64,000 nt of DNA from JBEKCD01 sp050015055 (GCA_050015055.1 JBEKCD010000005.1:186001-250000), one strand, 5' to 3'; positions 1 through 8,640 are shown, counted from the stretch's first letter. Program-made: numbers and translations. The notes: generated from the sequence alone by a model not told the origin.

Positions 1-83
1 CCACCATATGTAAGACGCTGAAATAAACCTTGACGAAAGTCTTTTAACAACAAAAGACGATACGAACTAGAACAGTTTGGTGG

Positions 84-290
84 GTGAGGAATCTGGCAGG
101 CGAAAGAGCAATCCATATCGCGATTTTCATTCTCGTTCTAGTCGGACTATGTGGAATAAGCGGATACATAATTTACAGCAGTACGCCAAACGATTTGCTG
201 AGAATTGCAGGAATCGCGTTGAGTTGGGGAATAATACTCCTGGCTCTCTACACCTTATTCAGTGCACTTAAGTGGAAATGGTGGGAATAG
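84..290 (+). CDS. Small two-helix membrane protein
   Basis: A 68-residue protein from a GTG start. Two hydrophobic segments, about residues 11-31 and 41-61, are joined by a short polar loop, and the tail is tryptophan- and lysine-rich. No family is recognised. It is probably an integral membrane protein of unknown function. It stands alone, with no co-oriented neighbour within 1 kb, so context gives no hint. An overlapping frame at 77-271 has the composition of a shadow and was not kept. Confidence is moderate because the only evidence is the hydropathy pattern and an intact frame. Confidence 0.5.
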   Translation: MRNLAGERAIHIAIFILVLVGLCGISGYIIYSSTPNDLLRIAGIALSWGIILLALYTLFSALKWKWWE

Positions 291-682
291 AAGCCATCAT
301 CCTAGAACTGTTCTTAGCGCGAGCTGGTGGGCATTCTCTTCTCACTACAATCCAAAAAGAACTATCAGGATATTTCAAAGTACTCTGCAAAAACGCGTGC
401 GTTTCTGTTTGTGAGGAAAAGGGTAGAGGGAGAAAGGAGAAGGGAGTTCTACCGTTTCCTCACACCCATGAAGAACTATTGAGAAAACATGCTCTTTATC
501 CTATGTTTTTGTACAACTGTTCTAAACTCTAGAACAGACTCTCCTTCTTCAGTTTGTGATGTGCTCAACTAATCATAGCGCGCGCTGTTCAATAGCTCAG
601 GTCGGAACCAACACATGAACTTGGCAAAGCCAGGAGCTTGAGATACTTCGCTTGCTGATTTAGGAGCACGCACACGCGCCAA
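291..682. other. Intergenic stretch, no gene seen
   Basis: This 390-bp stretch lies between the small membrane protein and the 3' end of the TetR gene. It contains one GCGCGCGC run at 578-585. A plus-strand frame at 272-532 is open but has no recognisable signal, domain or ribosome-binding site and is regarded as chance. No RNA gene is evident. Confidence 0.4.
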
Positions 683-1267
683 TCAGTGCTTTCCTAAAAC
701 TACTGATATCGACCTCATCCAAGTTTCATGGACTTCTGCGTTGTCGTATCCCATGATTAGGTTTACCCATATTCCGGTGAAGAGCGCATCGATGAGCTGC
801 GCCATGATGCGAGGGTCGGCGTCAGTCCTGATGCTGCCTTTTTCCATGAGGTTCTGTACGAATTCGCGTATTACTTCGACGTCTTTTTCGTGGTCTTCTC
901 TTACGATTTTTCTCATGTCTTTGTCGTGTGAAGCTAGAGCGAAGATTTCAAAGGATGTGTGAATGAATTCATGATATTTTTCAGTCATCAACTTGTAGGC
1001 TTTCTCCATGGTCTGCACGTAGTCTTGGCTGTCGAGTGATTTGCAGAGAATCTCTCGCAGGATTTGGTGGTTGGATTGGAAGATTTCTTTGAGGATGTCA
1101 TCCTTGCTCTTGAAGTATGAGTAGAGTGCGCCTTTGCTTACCCCTAGTTCTTTGGCGATATCGCCCATAGTTGTGCCTCGATAACCGTTTTTTGAGAAGA
1201 TATCGAGAGCGGTTTGGATAATTTTGGATATAACTGCTTTCTTGTACTCAAGAATCATTTTCGGCAT
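683..1267 (-). CDS. TetR/AcrR family transcriptional regulator
   Basis: A predicted DNA-binding repressor of 194 residues. The N-terminal third carries the TetR helix-turn-helix (MGDIAKELGVSKGALYSYF), preceded by the typical helix ILDIFSKNGYRGTT-like segment; the rest is an all-helical ligand-binding and dimer domain. The frame is open 60 codons further upstream, but that part has no family resemblance and contains palindromic sites, so the start is placed at the ATG of MPKMILEY. The gene is divergent from a DrrAB-type ABC exporter starting at 1544, the classic arrangement for a drug-responsive repressor controlling an efflux pump. The inducer is unknown. The family call is secure; control of the exporter is inference. 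Confidence 0.9.
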   Translation of the reverse strand: MPKMILEYKKAVISKIIQTALDIFSKNGYRGTTMGDIAKELGVSKGALYSYFKSKDDILKEIFQSNHQILREILCKSLDSQDYVQTMEKAYKLMTEKYHEFIHTSFEIFALASHDKDMRKIVREDHEKDVEVIREFVQNLMEKGSIRTDADPRIMAQLIDALFTGIWVNLIMGYDNAEVHETWMRSISVVLGKH

Positions 1268-1358
1268 GCGGAGACCATTGTTATTATAAAGCTGGTTCAA
1301 CGATTTAAAAGTTGCTTTTGCGACGGCAAGTTTATTAATAGGATTTGGGTTACTAAAC

Positions 1359-1371
1359 TGACTAAGAGTCA
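1359..1371. promoter_or_regulatory. Dyad TGACT-AAG-AGTCA, candidate TetR operator 1
   Basis: A perfect 5+3+5 inverted repeat in the region between the divergent TetR and ABC exporter genes. It shares the core GACTnAGAGTC with a second dyad 62 bp away at 1421-1433. Two related dyads at about six helical turns between a TetR gene and its probable target suggest operators. Binding is inference. Confidence 0.45.
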
Positions 1372-1420
1372 AATAAGAATCTTTCAGGAGGTAACAAGAA
1401 CATGAGTGTGATCTTCCAAG

Positions 1421-1433
1421 AGACTCAGAGTCT
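1421..1433. promoter_or_regulatory. Dyad AGACTC-A-GAGTCT, candidate TetR operator 2
   Basis: A perfect 6+1+6 palindrome about 110 bp upstream of the exporter ATPase start and 150 bp upstream of the TetR start. It resembles the dyad at 1359-1371. It probably belongs to the same regulatory region. Confidence 0.45.
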
Positions 1434-1543
1434 GAAAAATCAGTCATTTTCTCCTACTATTCTTGAAAAAAGGGATTGCCCTGACAACATGACCTGTTTC
1501 GATTTTGGTTCAAGCATAGCTACGCGCCACAAAGAGGAGGCGA

Positions 1544-2548
1544 ATGTTTAGCATGTCCGACATCATTTCGGTCGAAAACCTTGTGGAAGTCTACGCCGAC
1601 GGCACGAAGGCAGTCGACGGAATCTCTTTCAAGGTGAGAGAAGGCGAGTTCTTCGGGTTTCTAGGTCCGAATGGTGCGGGGAAGAGCACCACGATTAAGG
1701 TTCTTACGTCGCTCCTCAGGAAGACTTCTGGTCGGGTGTCTGTTGCTGGTTATGATTTGGACGTGTCGCCTGGGGAGATTCGAAAGGTTATCGGTGTGCT
1801 GAGCCAAGAGACGATTGTGGACGTTGACCTCACTGGAAGGGAGAATCTTCGGCTTCAAGGCCGTCTGGAGCAGATGCGCGGCAGCATACTTGAGAACCGC
1901 GTTAACGAGCTGTTGAAGATGGTGCAACTGGAGGATTTCGCAGAGAAGGCTGCTGGCCGATATTCAGGAGGAATGAAGAAGAGGCTGGACCTAGCTTCGG
2001 CCCTCGTCCACAAGCCGAAGTTGTTGTTCTTGGACGAGCCCACCACCGGACTCGACATTCAGTCTCGTGCAACCATATGGGATTACCTAGAGAGGCTCAA
2101 CAAGGAGGAGGGCATAACGATATTCTTAACCACGCAGTACCTAGAGGAGGCGGACAGGCTTTGTAGGCAGCTTTCGATAATCGATCATGGCAAGATCATC
2201 GCAGAGGGATCGCCTTCAGAGCTGAAGGAGGCCATAGGAGGCGACACGATAATGCTGTCGCTCAAGGGCGGAACAGATGCTGCTCTGAGATCTAGAACGA
2301 AGGAGATTCTGGGCGCTGTCCAAGGGGTGACGAACGTCATCGACTCAGAAAACGGTGTTATCGCCTACACGAAGAACGCAGGTCAGATAATCGCGGACAT
2401 CGTTACGGCCCTGGAACATGACAACATACGGCCGTCTTCTCTGAGCGTTTCCACGCCGACATTGGACGATGTGTTCCTGCGGCAGACTGGAAGAAGGATA
2501 AGACCGGAAGAGCTCGGCAAGAAGACCACGGAGCCTTTCCTCATGTGA
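1544..2548 (+). CDS. ABC transporter ATP-binding protein, DrrA type
   Basis: Cytoplasmic ATPase subunit of an ABC-2 exporter, 334 residues. Walker A GPNGAGKST is at 41-49, the signature YSGGM at 141-145 and Walker B LLFLDEPTTGLD at 161-172. The switch position reads TTQYLEEAD, with glutamine in place of the usual histidine, as in the daunorubicin-resistance DrrA group. The C-terminal ~100 residues form the extension typical of that group. A GAGGAGG ribosome-binding site precedes the ATG. The permease gene begins 11 bp after the stop, so the two form an operon probably controlled by the divergent TetR gene. The substrate is unknown; lipophilic drugs or lipids are usual for the family. Confidence 0.92.
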   Translation: MFSMSDIISVENLVEVYADGTKAVDGISFKVREGEFFGFLGPNGAGKSTTIKVLTSLLRKTSGRVSVAGYDLDVSPGEIRKVIGVLSQETIVDVDLTGRENLRLQGRLEQMRGSILENRVNELLKMVQLEDFAEKAAGRYSGGMKKRLDLASALVHKPKLLFLDEPTTGLDIQSRATIWDYLERLNKEEGITIFLTTQYLEEADRLCRQLSIIDHGKIIAEGSPSELKEAIGGDTIMLSLKGGTDAALRSRTKEILGAVQGVTNVIDSENGVIAYTKNAGQIIADIVTALEHDNIRPSSLSVSTPTLDDVFLRQTGRRIRPEELGKKTTEPFLM

Positions 2549-2559
2549 GGTGATGAGAG

Positions 2560-3324
2560 TTGACCCTGTTGTACGACACAGAGTCCCTGTTCAAGAGGGC
2601 TCTGACGAAGATAACAAGGAACCCCACGTTGCTGTTCATCAACCTTTTCACGCCCTTACTGTTCCTGCTCCTCTTTTCACAGTTACTACAAAAGCTCACC
2701 AGTCTGCCTGGGCTCTCGGGGAACTACCTCACCTATCTGACGCCGGGAATCCTAGTGATGAATGCAGTTCTCGGCGCGTTTCAGTCAGGCATGTCGATTG
2801 TGAATGACATCAATTCGGGTTTCCTACAGAAGCTGCTCTTAACGCCAGTCAGCAGACCGGCAATCCTGCTCGGAAGACTGATGACCGACGTGCTTGTGCT
2901 GATAATCCAGTCAACAATAATAATAATGGTGGCAATACCGTTGGGCCTCACCATCACCACCGGACTCTACGGAACATTACTGATTTTCGTGACGCTGGTC
3001 ATCTTCGATCTGGCCTGGTCAGGGCTCTTGCTTGCCCTGGGCCTGAAAACAAGGAAGGCGGAAACCATATCAGCCGTAGGCAACCTTCTGGCCTTCCCAC
3101 TCCTCTTCGTGAGTAGCGCCCTGTTCCCAACGGCCATCATGCCCTCCTGGGCCCAAACAGTTTCTAACTTCAATCCAGTGAGCTACGCCTCAGACGTAAC
3201 AAGAGACCTGATCCAAGGAGGGCTTACTTGGAACGCTATTGCATCCGCATACACGGTAATCGGGCTACTCGCCGTCGTGGCCTTCGCGGCCACGCTGTAC
3301 CAATTCAGGAAGGTGGTCAGCTAG
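2560..3324 (+). CDS. ABC-2 type permease, DrrB type
   Basis: Membrane subunit partnering the ATPase immediately upstream. It is 254 residues long with about six hydrophobic segments (near 24-45, 55-75, 105-130, 138-160, 167-190 and 226-246). The NPVSYASDVTRDL segment before the last helix is characteristic of ABC-2 permeases of the DrrB/NodJ group. The start is TTG at 2560, preceded by GAGGTGATGAG, which overlaps the end of the ATPase gene, so translation is probably coupled. A second exporter of the same type lies at 49.9-51.8 kb. Confidence 0.9.
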   Translation: MTLLYDTESLFKRALTKITRNPTLLFINLFTPLLFLLLFSQLLQKLTSLPGLSGNYLTYLTPGILVMNAVLGAFQSGMSIVNDINSGFLQKLLLTPVSRPAILLGRLMTDVLVLIIQSTIIIMVAIPLGLTITTGLYGTLLIFVTLVIFDLAWSGLLLALGLKTRKAETISAVGNLLAFPLLFVSSALFPTAIMPSWAQTVSNFNPVSYASDVTRDLIQGGLTWNAIASAYTVIGLLAVVAFAATLYQFRKVVS

Positions 3325-3535
3325 AAGGAGGGAAGGCTAGAGAAGAAGACACTGGCTTAGAAGGCGAACCCTAGAGGGGCAAGATGAACACCAGACCTGA
3401 GTAGAAGCGAAGTTAGATATTCTGTTAAGGGTGGGGTATGGGTTTTTAATAGGCTTATGCAATTAGACACAAAATTGGAAAACCTAAAAATTCTTAAAAC
3501 AATTCTGATTAATGCCATAATACGAAGGCGTTTCA

Positions 3536-4342
3536 ATGTGCGATGAAAAAGATAATCTGAATGACAAACTGACAGAAAAACATCTGGACCTTGAGGACAA
3601 AATAGAGTTATTAGAGGAAAACTTGAAAATATGGACAGATGCTATAACGGAATTATCTGAAATTGAAGATGCGTTCAAGACGAGTGGAAAACCAGAAATG
3701 CAGGGCAAGACGATTTTGGATGTTGGAACGGATTCGGTCAAACCTCTTTATCTTTCCCTTAAATACAATCCAAGTAAAATCATAGGGATAAACGAGTCGT
3801 GTTTTTGTCCATTTGAGTTGGAACTTGAGTCGCGGTCGAAATTTCTCACGGATACATCGATTAGACTTTATACTTGTAGCTTGTTTGACGATGTAGCCCT
3901 TAATAGAATTCGAGAAAAAGAAGGGATAAGCGGAAAATTCAACTTTGTTTTAGTAAGCAAAACATTGCACCATCTTAGGACAGATGAGTGTGTTGAAGAA
4001 CACGAATGCCAAGAGGATGAGGAATGCTGTAAGTATGGGCTTAACGAAGAGTATGTTTTTGAGAAATTGCTCTCCTTAGGTGAAAGAGTGATAATTTACG
4101 AGCCTATCGACACCTCAGATGAGGATTTAGACAAGACACGAGGAAGGGGCGGCAACTTCACAAAAAACGAATTGATACATGTCTTCAACTATCTCTTAGA
4201 AAATCAAAAGTATAAAGTCAAGTTCATTCGACCACAAACGTTTGACCTTAATAAAACAACGTTAGATAGAGTTGAACCGATTCTAAGGCAAGTTGATTGC
4301 ATCTGCTTCTATGTGGAAAAACTAAATGGCGATAAGTCTTAA
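3536..4342 (+). CDS. Degenerate class I methyltransferase-like protein
   Basis: A 268-residue protein with a methyltransferase-like core. The segment TILDVGTDSVKPLYLSLKY (59-77) occupies the place of motif I but lacks the usual GxGxG loop, and FNFVLVSKTLHHL (136-148) matches the strand with the motif typical of the fold. An acidic insert at 151-168 contains four cysteines (152, 158, 164, 165) and may bind metal. The N-terminal 50 residues are charged and probably coiled coil. Codon use is visibly more AT-rich than in the flanking exporter genes, which suggests acquisition. SAM binding is doubtful with this motif I, so activity is uncertain. It stands alone with no clear partner. Confidence 0.6.
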   Translation: MCDEKDNLNDKLTEKHLDLEDKIELLEENLKIWTDAITELSEIEDAFKTSGKPEMQGKTILDVGTDSVKPLYLSLKYNPSKIIGINESCFCPFELELESRSKFLTDTSIRLYTCSLFDDVALNRIREKEGISGKFNFVLVSKTLHHLRTDECVEEHECQEDEECCKYGLNEEYVFEKLLSLGERVIIYEPIDTSDEDLDKTRGRGGNFTKNELIHVFNYLLENQKYKVKFIRPQTFDLNKTTLDRVEPILRQVDCICFYVEKLNGDKS

Positions 4343-4512
4343 AATCTACACAGCATAAGAAAAACCTAAGCACTGAGAAGAAGGCCATCCACAGCTACAT
4401 CTTTTCTTCTTGGTTTTCTTGGCGTAAAATTCAGCGTTTACCTTTTTTGGTCCATTTTCGTACAACGGTTAATAACCCGAAGAGTTATCAGAACCCTCTA
4501 CTGTGTGGCTTA
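4343..4512. other. Intergenic AT-rich stretch
   Basis: Nothing recognisable was found between the methyltransferase-like gene and the zinc-motif fragment. It contains a run of pyrimidines at 4398-4415 that could act as a T-rich archaeal terminator for the upstream gene. Confidence 0.3.
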
Positions 4513-4728
4513 TTAGGTGGAGTAGGAGGCAGGCTCGGAGTGCGATTCGGCATTTGGTGGATTCTGACCGAGAATATTGCCTACTTGGTTCTGGTTGTCG
4601 GCGTCATTGCTGTTAGATTCGTTCTTGGCGACCTTTGAGATATATTTGCTGATCCTTGAATAATTCTTCGGCGAGTTGAACGTAAGCTCACAATCATCAC
4701 AACAGAACTGAAACATATTTGGCTCCAA
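4513..4728 (-). CDS. Small TRASH-like zinc-motif protein, possibly a fragment
   Basis: A 71-residue frame from a TTG. It contains MFQFCCDDCELTFNSPKNY, resembling the FCxxxCxxxF half of TRASH/YHS metal-binding domains. The same frame stays open upstream to about 4790 and includes a further cysteine about 18 residues before the FCC, which fits the TRASH spacing, but no ATG, GTG or TTG start is available there. The gene may therefore be truncated or decayed. The C-terminal half is Asn/Ser-rich and probably disordered. Nothing else supports expression. Confidence 0.3.
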   Translation of the reverse strand: MEPNMFQFCCDDCELTFNSPKNYSRISKYISKVAKNESNSNDADNQNQVGNILGQNPPNAESHSEPASYST

Positions 4729-4804
4729 ATAGAGGGCCCTACGCCCTTTGCGCGCACAAGAAAGCCAGAACCGTACATAGAGCTCGAAAATTCAATCTTT
4801 CAAT

Positions 4805-5197
4805 CTATTTTGCTCTCATAATCTTCATTTTTCCAAGTATCCGCCAATACTCAATTTCCACGCCAGGCGCCAGTTTTGCCTTCAGCTCTTCTTCCTGCGG
4901 ATAAGGAGCATCAAAGTACTCGTAAGTCTCCAGGTCCATAATTTGAACACCGGTCGGGTTCACTGCAAACACTTGGCCCGTACGCTTATCGATTATCGGC
5001 ACCTCCGCGCCAAGATCAACAGGCTTCACAAAGCTTCTCTTAACCCCATCCCAAACGCCTACAGCCGTTATTCTAGCTTTGGCTGAACCGTGCTTTCCCG
5101 GCTTCGACTTGTCTATGTCAACAATATGACATGGTTCGCCGTCGATTACCATGTATCCGCCGACTCTCAACTCGCCAACGTGAACTGGTTTGGTCAT
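4805..5197 (-). CDS. eif5A: Translation initiation factor 5A (aIF5A)
   Basis: Archaeal orthologue of eIF5A/EF-P, which helps the ribosome form difficult peptide bonds such as polyproline. The N-terminal SH3-like domain carries the loop DKSKPGKHGSAKAR, in which the lysine of PGKHG is the hypusination site (residue 35 from this start). The C-terminal OB fold ends in the usual basic tail. About 130 residues, a normal family length. The start is put at the ATG of MTKPVHVGELRVGGY, which matches family starts; an in-frame ATG six codons upstream is possible. A TATA-like ATCTATATATGC lies at 5248-5260. Confidence 0.96.
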   Translation of the reverse strand: MTKPVHVGELRVGGYMVIDGEPCHIVDIDKSKPGKHGSAKARITAVGVWDGVKRSFVKPVDLGAEVPIIDKRTGQVFAVNPTGVQIMDLETYEYFDAPYPQEEELKAKLAPGVEIEYWRILGKMKIMRAK

Positions 5198-5247
5198 GTG
5201 CAAGCCAACCTGCAACTGACTACTACAAAGCCATTCTTAAGCTACAC

Positions 5248-5260
5248 GCATATATAGATT
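5248..5260 (-). promoter_or_regulatory. TATA box upstream of aIF5A
   Basis: On the minus strand this reads ATCTATATATGC, about 50 bp upstream of the preferred aIF5A start. A transcription start some 25 bp downstream would give a short leader. This is a pattern match only. Confidence 0.4.
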
Positions 5261-5359
5261 TAGGCACTACTTTTCGATACTTTAGCGCGCGCTCTAAGGA
5301 TAGATAGTCAAAACACGTTGTCATAATGGAATATTAAAGACCCGGATGGTTGGTGGGAA

Positions 5360-5908
5360 TTGCTCGGTGTTCCTGTTAGGAAGGAGAACAAACACAAATC
5401 GTGCCGATTCTGTAAATGGTTGACAGATGGGGATGATTGGAAAAGAGGCGAGGGAAAGGAAAGGTGCTTGGAAATAACCGATAATGAGGATTTCGTTGCA
5501 GTTCTCGAAAAGTTCCCCAGAATAGAGGGCGAGATTTTGATAATCTCAAAGAAATGCGGTGAAGAAGCATACGATGATTCTTCGGAAATCTCAAAATTCG
5601 GAGAGGACGAAAGAGACAACTTCTGCAGAATAATTGGAGATACTACCGAGCTAATGAAAAGGAATCTGCACGCTGAAAAAGTGTATTTGTACAGCTTCTG
5701 CGAACATTGGGAAGAGGAAGAAGTTCAGTACGTGGACAAATTAACATCAGAGCATCTACACATCCATTTGCTACCGCGGTATCGCGGAATGAGACACAGA
5801 GAACTTGCGGCAGAGAAGATTTTCAGTATACCGAGCAAAGAATTGAGTAGTTCAATGCTCCACGCTGTCAAGTATGAGCTGCTAGGAAGAAAACCGAACA
5901 AAACATAA
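5360..5908 (+). CDS. HIT-like (histidine triad) protein with N-terminal zinc motif
   Basis: A 182-residue protein with the histidine triad signature EHLHIHLLPR, His132, His134 and His136, near the end of a HIT core. HIT proteins are nucleotide hydrolases or transferases acting on AMP-linked substrates. CRFCKW (Cys15 and Cys18) near the N-terminus fits the structural zinc site of Fhit/GalT-like HIT proteins. The middle is more acidic than usual and the spacing is longer than in housekeeping HIT proteins. Start is TTG with a GGTGG sequence upstream. A GCGCGCGC run lies just upstream at 5285-5292. The substrate is unknown. It lies beside a cyclase-like gene, which may or may not be a functional link. 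Confidence 0.75.
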   Translation: MLGVPVRKENKHKSCRFCKWLTDGDDWKRGEGKERCLEITDNEDFVAVLEKFPRIEGEILIISKKCGEEAYDDSSEISKFGEDERDNFCRIIGDTTELMKRNLHAEKVYLYSFCEHWEEEEVQYVDKLTSEHLHIHLLPRYRGMRHRELAAEKIFSIPSKELSSSMLHAVKYELLGRKPNKT

Positions 5909-6077
5909 CACGCTTGAGTCAACTGTATGCATCAACACGCGTTTATGCGTGAGTGGCTTTGAGATTTGAGATCTCTGTCGCCTGTCCCTCGCGGATGACC
6001 GTATTCTATAAATTCATATTCAATCTAACCTATTGACTCAGATTATCTGAGAGTCCTGATATTAGGAGTTAATAATA

Positions 6078-6809
6078 ATGGTTGGAGGTTACGCGGGAAA
6101 TACATTTGTTGCTTTTCTCGACATTCTTGGCTTCAGAGACTTGGTAGAAGGCAACGTTTCTCTGGCAGCGCAGACCTTGGACAAATTCTATTCGACAATA
6201 TATGAGGCTTGCTCAAATCCGATAAGCAGACGAATTCCTACTGACAGAATCAGCAGAAATAATCCGCCGGTTCAACCCGAATCAAATGCCATAGTCGCCT
6301 CCGATTGTGCCGTGATTTTTTCAAGAAACACGGAAAGTGGTGAGAACATGAGCAACGACCTGAAATGCATGCTGGACTTCATTACAACAGTCAACAGCAA
6401 CCTTGTCAAACCTGATCCTGTACCATCTATTCTCACGATCTGCTCTATTGCCTACGGTTGGTTTGTTTACGAAGACAGGAAAGAGTCCAGTTACCTGAAA
6501 AAGAACTGCTTCCTTGGAACGCCTTACATGAACGCCTTCTCGGATAGCGAAAAAATGAAGAAAGAACTAGGCCTATGCAGATTATTGAAAAGCAATTTGC
6601 CCGAGAGAGCGCGCGCTAGCATTCTAACCCTGAATTCTCTGTTGGTTGAAGAAAATGGAAACTACTACTTCTATTGGATGCTAAGAAATCGCAGTTTGCT
6701 TAGTGCCTTCCTAGAACAATACAAAAGAGCAAGCGCGGTTGAAGGACCTTTGAAATATGAACGGATCAAAGAAGTCCTAGGCAGATACAACAGTTCCGTT
6801 CAGGAATAA
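6078..6809 (+). CDS. Class III nucleotidyl cyclase-like protein (FLDILGF type)
   Basis: A 243-residue soluble protein whose motif order follows class III cyclases. FVAFLDILGF (10-19) matches F-x-D-I-x-G-F with metal ligand Asp15. SDCAVIF (75-81) supplies a second metal-type Asp76. SIAYGWF (123-129) matches the strand that reads GIAxG in cyclases, and GTPYMNAF (147-154) matches the GxxVNxA segment with Asn152. The arginine that normally follows that asparagine is absent, so catalysis is uncertain. The standard annotation for such proteins is hypothetical. It may make a nucleotide signal or be a dead homologue. Assignment rests on motif order read by eye. Confidence 0.6.
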   Translation: MVGGYAGNTFVAFLDILGFRDLVEGNVSLAAQTLDKFYSTIYEACSNPISRRIPTDRISRNNPPVQPESNAIVASDCAVIFSRNTESGENMSNDLKCMLDFITTVNSNLVKPDPVPSILTICSIAYGWFVYEDRKESSYLKKNCFLGTPYMNAFSDSEKMKKELGLCRLLKSNLPERARASILTLNSLLVEENGNYYFYWMLRNRSLLSAFLEQYKRASAVEGPLKYERIKEVLGRYNSSVQE

Positions 6810-7354
6810 GCGCGCGCTTTGTAATACATCTGAATCATCGAAACACGATCTGATGTCTCCCAAAATCAAAGTGTTGTGCGTTCAGAGTCCGCGCGGGCTA
6901 TTCTTTATCACAACTACCAAGCATGACCAAGCAAATAGAAAGCGCGTAACCACCGTGGTTAAGGACGGGTTGAATGCTTACTAGCCCATTTCTGATGCTT
7001 TTGAGCGAGACCTAATTAGCGCGCGGAGCTTGTTAGTTCTGATAAACCTGAGCAAGCGATTGAATCAGGTGCTGTTCACAAGCAATAAAAAGTAGAATTT
7101 AATAACATACTATTGATGGAGATATGTGGAGAGGTGTTTTTGGTTTAGCGCGCGCCTGACTGTTAGGCAGCCGTCGGCCCGGCCCAGGAAATCGCCATAG
7201 TCGGTCAGAAATAGTTTTGTCGTTCTTGTCTTCATTCAGATCACCTGCGCGGGCTGGTCCCAGCATGGCCATTAAAAAACGTTGCTACTAAGAGATACTG
7301 TCACCTAATCTAGTTGCTTTGTGGACTTCCCAAAGAGCAGGAGGGGTGCTCCGT
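6810..7354. other. Long intergenic region with GC-alternating runs
   Basis: No coding frame was found in these 545 bp. It holds four GC-alternating motifs: AAGCGCGCGCTT at 6808-6819, CCGCGCGGGC near 6890, TAGCGCGCGG at 7017 and TTTAGCGCGCGCC at 7144. An AT-rich segment lies at 7080-7115. A small RNA is possible but nothing identifies one. Confidence 0.4.
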
Positions 7355-8332
7355 TCATATAGCTATCCTTAAAGAGTCGTCTGGTGGATAGCGTTCATGA
7401 TAGACGTAAAATCCACGTTTTCCTCGTCGCGTTAGAATCGCCTTATTACCTTTGGATAACTTTTCCAGTTCATTAGCAAGTCGAGCATCACCAGGATCGT
7501 AGCCTGCTTCTCGGAATTTCTTCTTCGTCTCACCAAAAGTCTTTCCTAATTTGAAGAACCCTTGCATGTAGATTTCGAAAATAACCTCTCTGGGTGGTTT
7601 CCGAACTTCCTCCTTTCCAAATATCAAAGCCACGTTTGTCCTAGTCAAACTATAGAAGAAGGATACATAACTGTTGAAATCACTAGTTAGGTCATTACCG
7701 AGCTCTATGAGAGTTTCAAGATACTTCACATACGCAGGCAGACATAGCCTTGCACTTAAATCCGCTTGAATGGGCTCTGGAGGTGGAACATCATGCGGCC
7801 CTGTATGCGTTCTAGTAAAATAAATGCTCTTCAACAAGCTGCACAATGTGTCAGCTTGATCAATCTTTTTGCCTTCTAACTCGCTTTGAAGTCTACCATT
7901 TCGGTGATTGAATTTGGGGTTCTTCGACAATTCTTCCCAGATGTTTGACGAGTTTATTCTGTCAACCTCTTGTAGCAAGTTTCTGACGATTCTTTCACAA
8001 AAAATTCCGCTCGAAGTCATAGCATTTCTCCAAGCCTCTCTTTCCATTTCAAGGAGTACGTGAATGTAGAAAAAGATCGGGCTTAGGAAGAAGTAAAGCA
8101 TTCGAGCTTTGTGGTGGTCACCTTTGAGCAATGCTTGAGAATATGGGGCAACTGAAGCCTTGAGATTGCTTCGGCCTCCCATCATTTTGTCCCAATCATC
8201 AATTGTTTCATTTATTTGGCTGCAAAGCTGCGTCTCGTCCATCTTTTTTCCGCAAGAATATGCATAGAGTTCTTCGAGCGAATCGTAGTGCTGCTTTTCT
8301 TTTCCTATAAGGTTGGGAAGCTCAATAGACAT
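7355..8332 (-). CDS. HEPN-like helical protein with C-terminal winged helix
   Basis: A 325-residue protein not assigned to a named family. The region around residues 80-215 is helical and contains RTHTGPH (Arg174 to His180), which fits the Rx4-6H motif of HEPN ribonucleases. The last ~75 residues look like a winged-helix domain, with a final basic wing (RRGKRGFYVYHE). It is the third gene of a minus-strand operon with 8335-8752 and 8777-9343, starting 3 bp after the previous stop. All three proteins end in a winged-helix-like module, so they may act together. HEPN activity is a suggestion from one motif. Confidence 0.6.
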   Translation of the reverse strand: MSIELPNLIGKEKQHYDSLEELYAYSCGKKMDETQLCSQINETIDDWDKMMGGRSNLKASVAPYSQALLKGDHHKARMLYFFLSPIFFYIHVLLEMEREAWRNAMTSSGIFCERIVRNLLQEVDRINSSNIWEELSKNPKFNHRNGRLQSELEGKKIDQADTLCSLLKSIYFTRTHTGPHDVPPPEPIQADLSARLCLPAYVKYLETLIELGNDLTSDFNSYVSFFYSLTRTNVALIFGKEEVRKPPREVIFEIYMQGFFKLGKTFGETKKKFREAGYDPGDARLANELEKLSKGNKAILTRRGKRGFYVYHERYPPDDSLRIAI

Positions 8333-8334
8333 TC

Positions 8335-8640
8335 TTACTCAGTCCAAAACACCCATTCTTTTCCTTCTTTTGTTCCTTTGAGAGTCTTGTCAAGTCTTCG
8401 TCTCAAGGAATTCAGAACTGTCACTTCTTTACCACTCGTCGGCAGTCCCTTTTCCATGAAAGTTTTCATCACATCGGAGACTTTTCTCTTGTTTGGTAGT
8501 TTGAAATAATCTCCTTTGATTAATTCATCGATTTTAGGCGAGAACAATTCTTTTCTCGCTCCGCCACGTTTTTCCTCTAGGCCCGTTTCCTTCTCATCTG
8601 ACTGCTTTTCCTCAGTATCCTCAGGACGCAAAGACTTCAA
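8335..8640 (-). CDS. Winged-helix protein, apparently N-terminally frameshifted
   Basis: The intact frame from a TTG gives 101 residues: a charged linker and a C-terminal winged-helix-like segment ending RLDKTLKGTKEGKEWVFW. The same frame stays open and protein-like upstream to about 8743, encoding a stretch with RFRIKKGEVEIEYEG and DERFREAFEWLKSL, a pattern seen at the N-terminus of several archaeal regulators. That part has no start codon in frame. A good ATG at 8752-8750, preceded by AAGGTG, lies in the next frame, so one extra base near 8740 separates start from body. The full gene is probably 8335-8752 with a frameshift or a sequencing error. It is the second gene of the operon. Confidence 0.6.
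   Translation of the reverse strand: MKSLRPEDTEEKQSDEKETGLEEKRGGARKELFSPKIDELIKGDYFKLPNKRKVSDVMKTFMEKGLPTSGKEVTVLNSLRRRLDKTLKGTKEGKEWVFWTE

Noticed and set aside
1268..1447. 60-residue N-terminal extension of the TetR protein
   Set aside because: It has no family resemblance, contains both dyads and lies in the promoter region.
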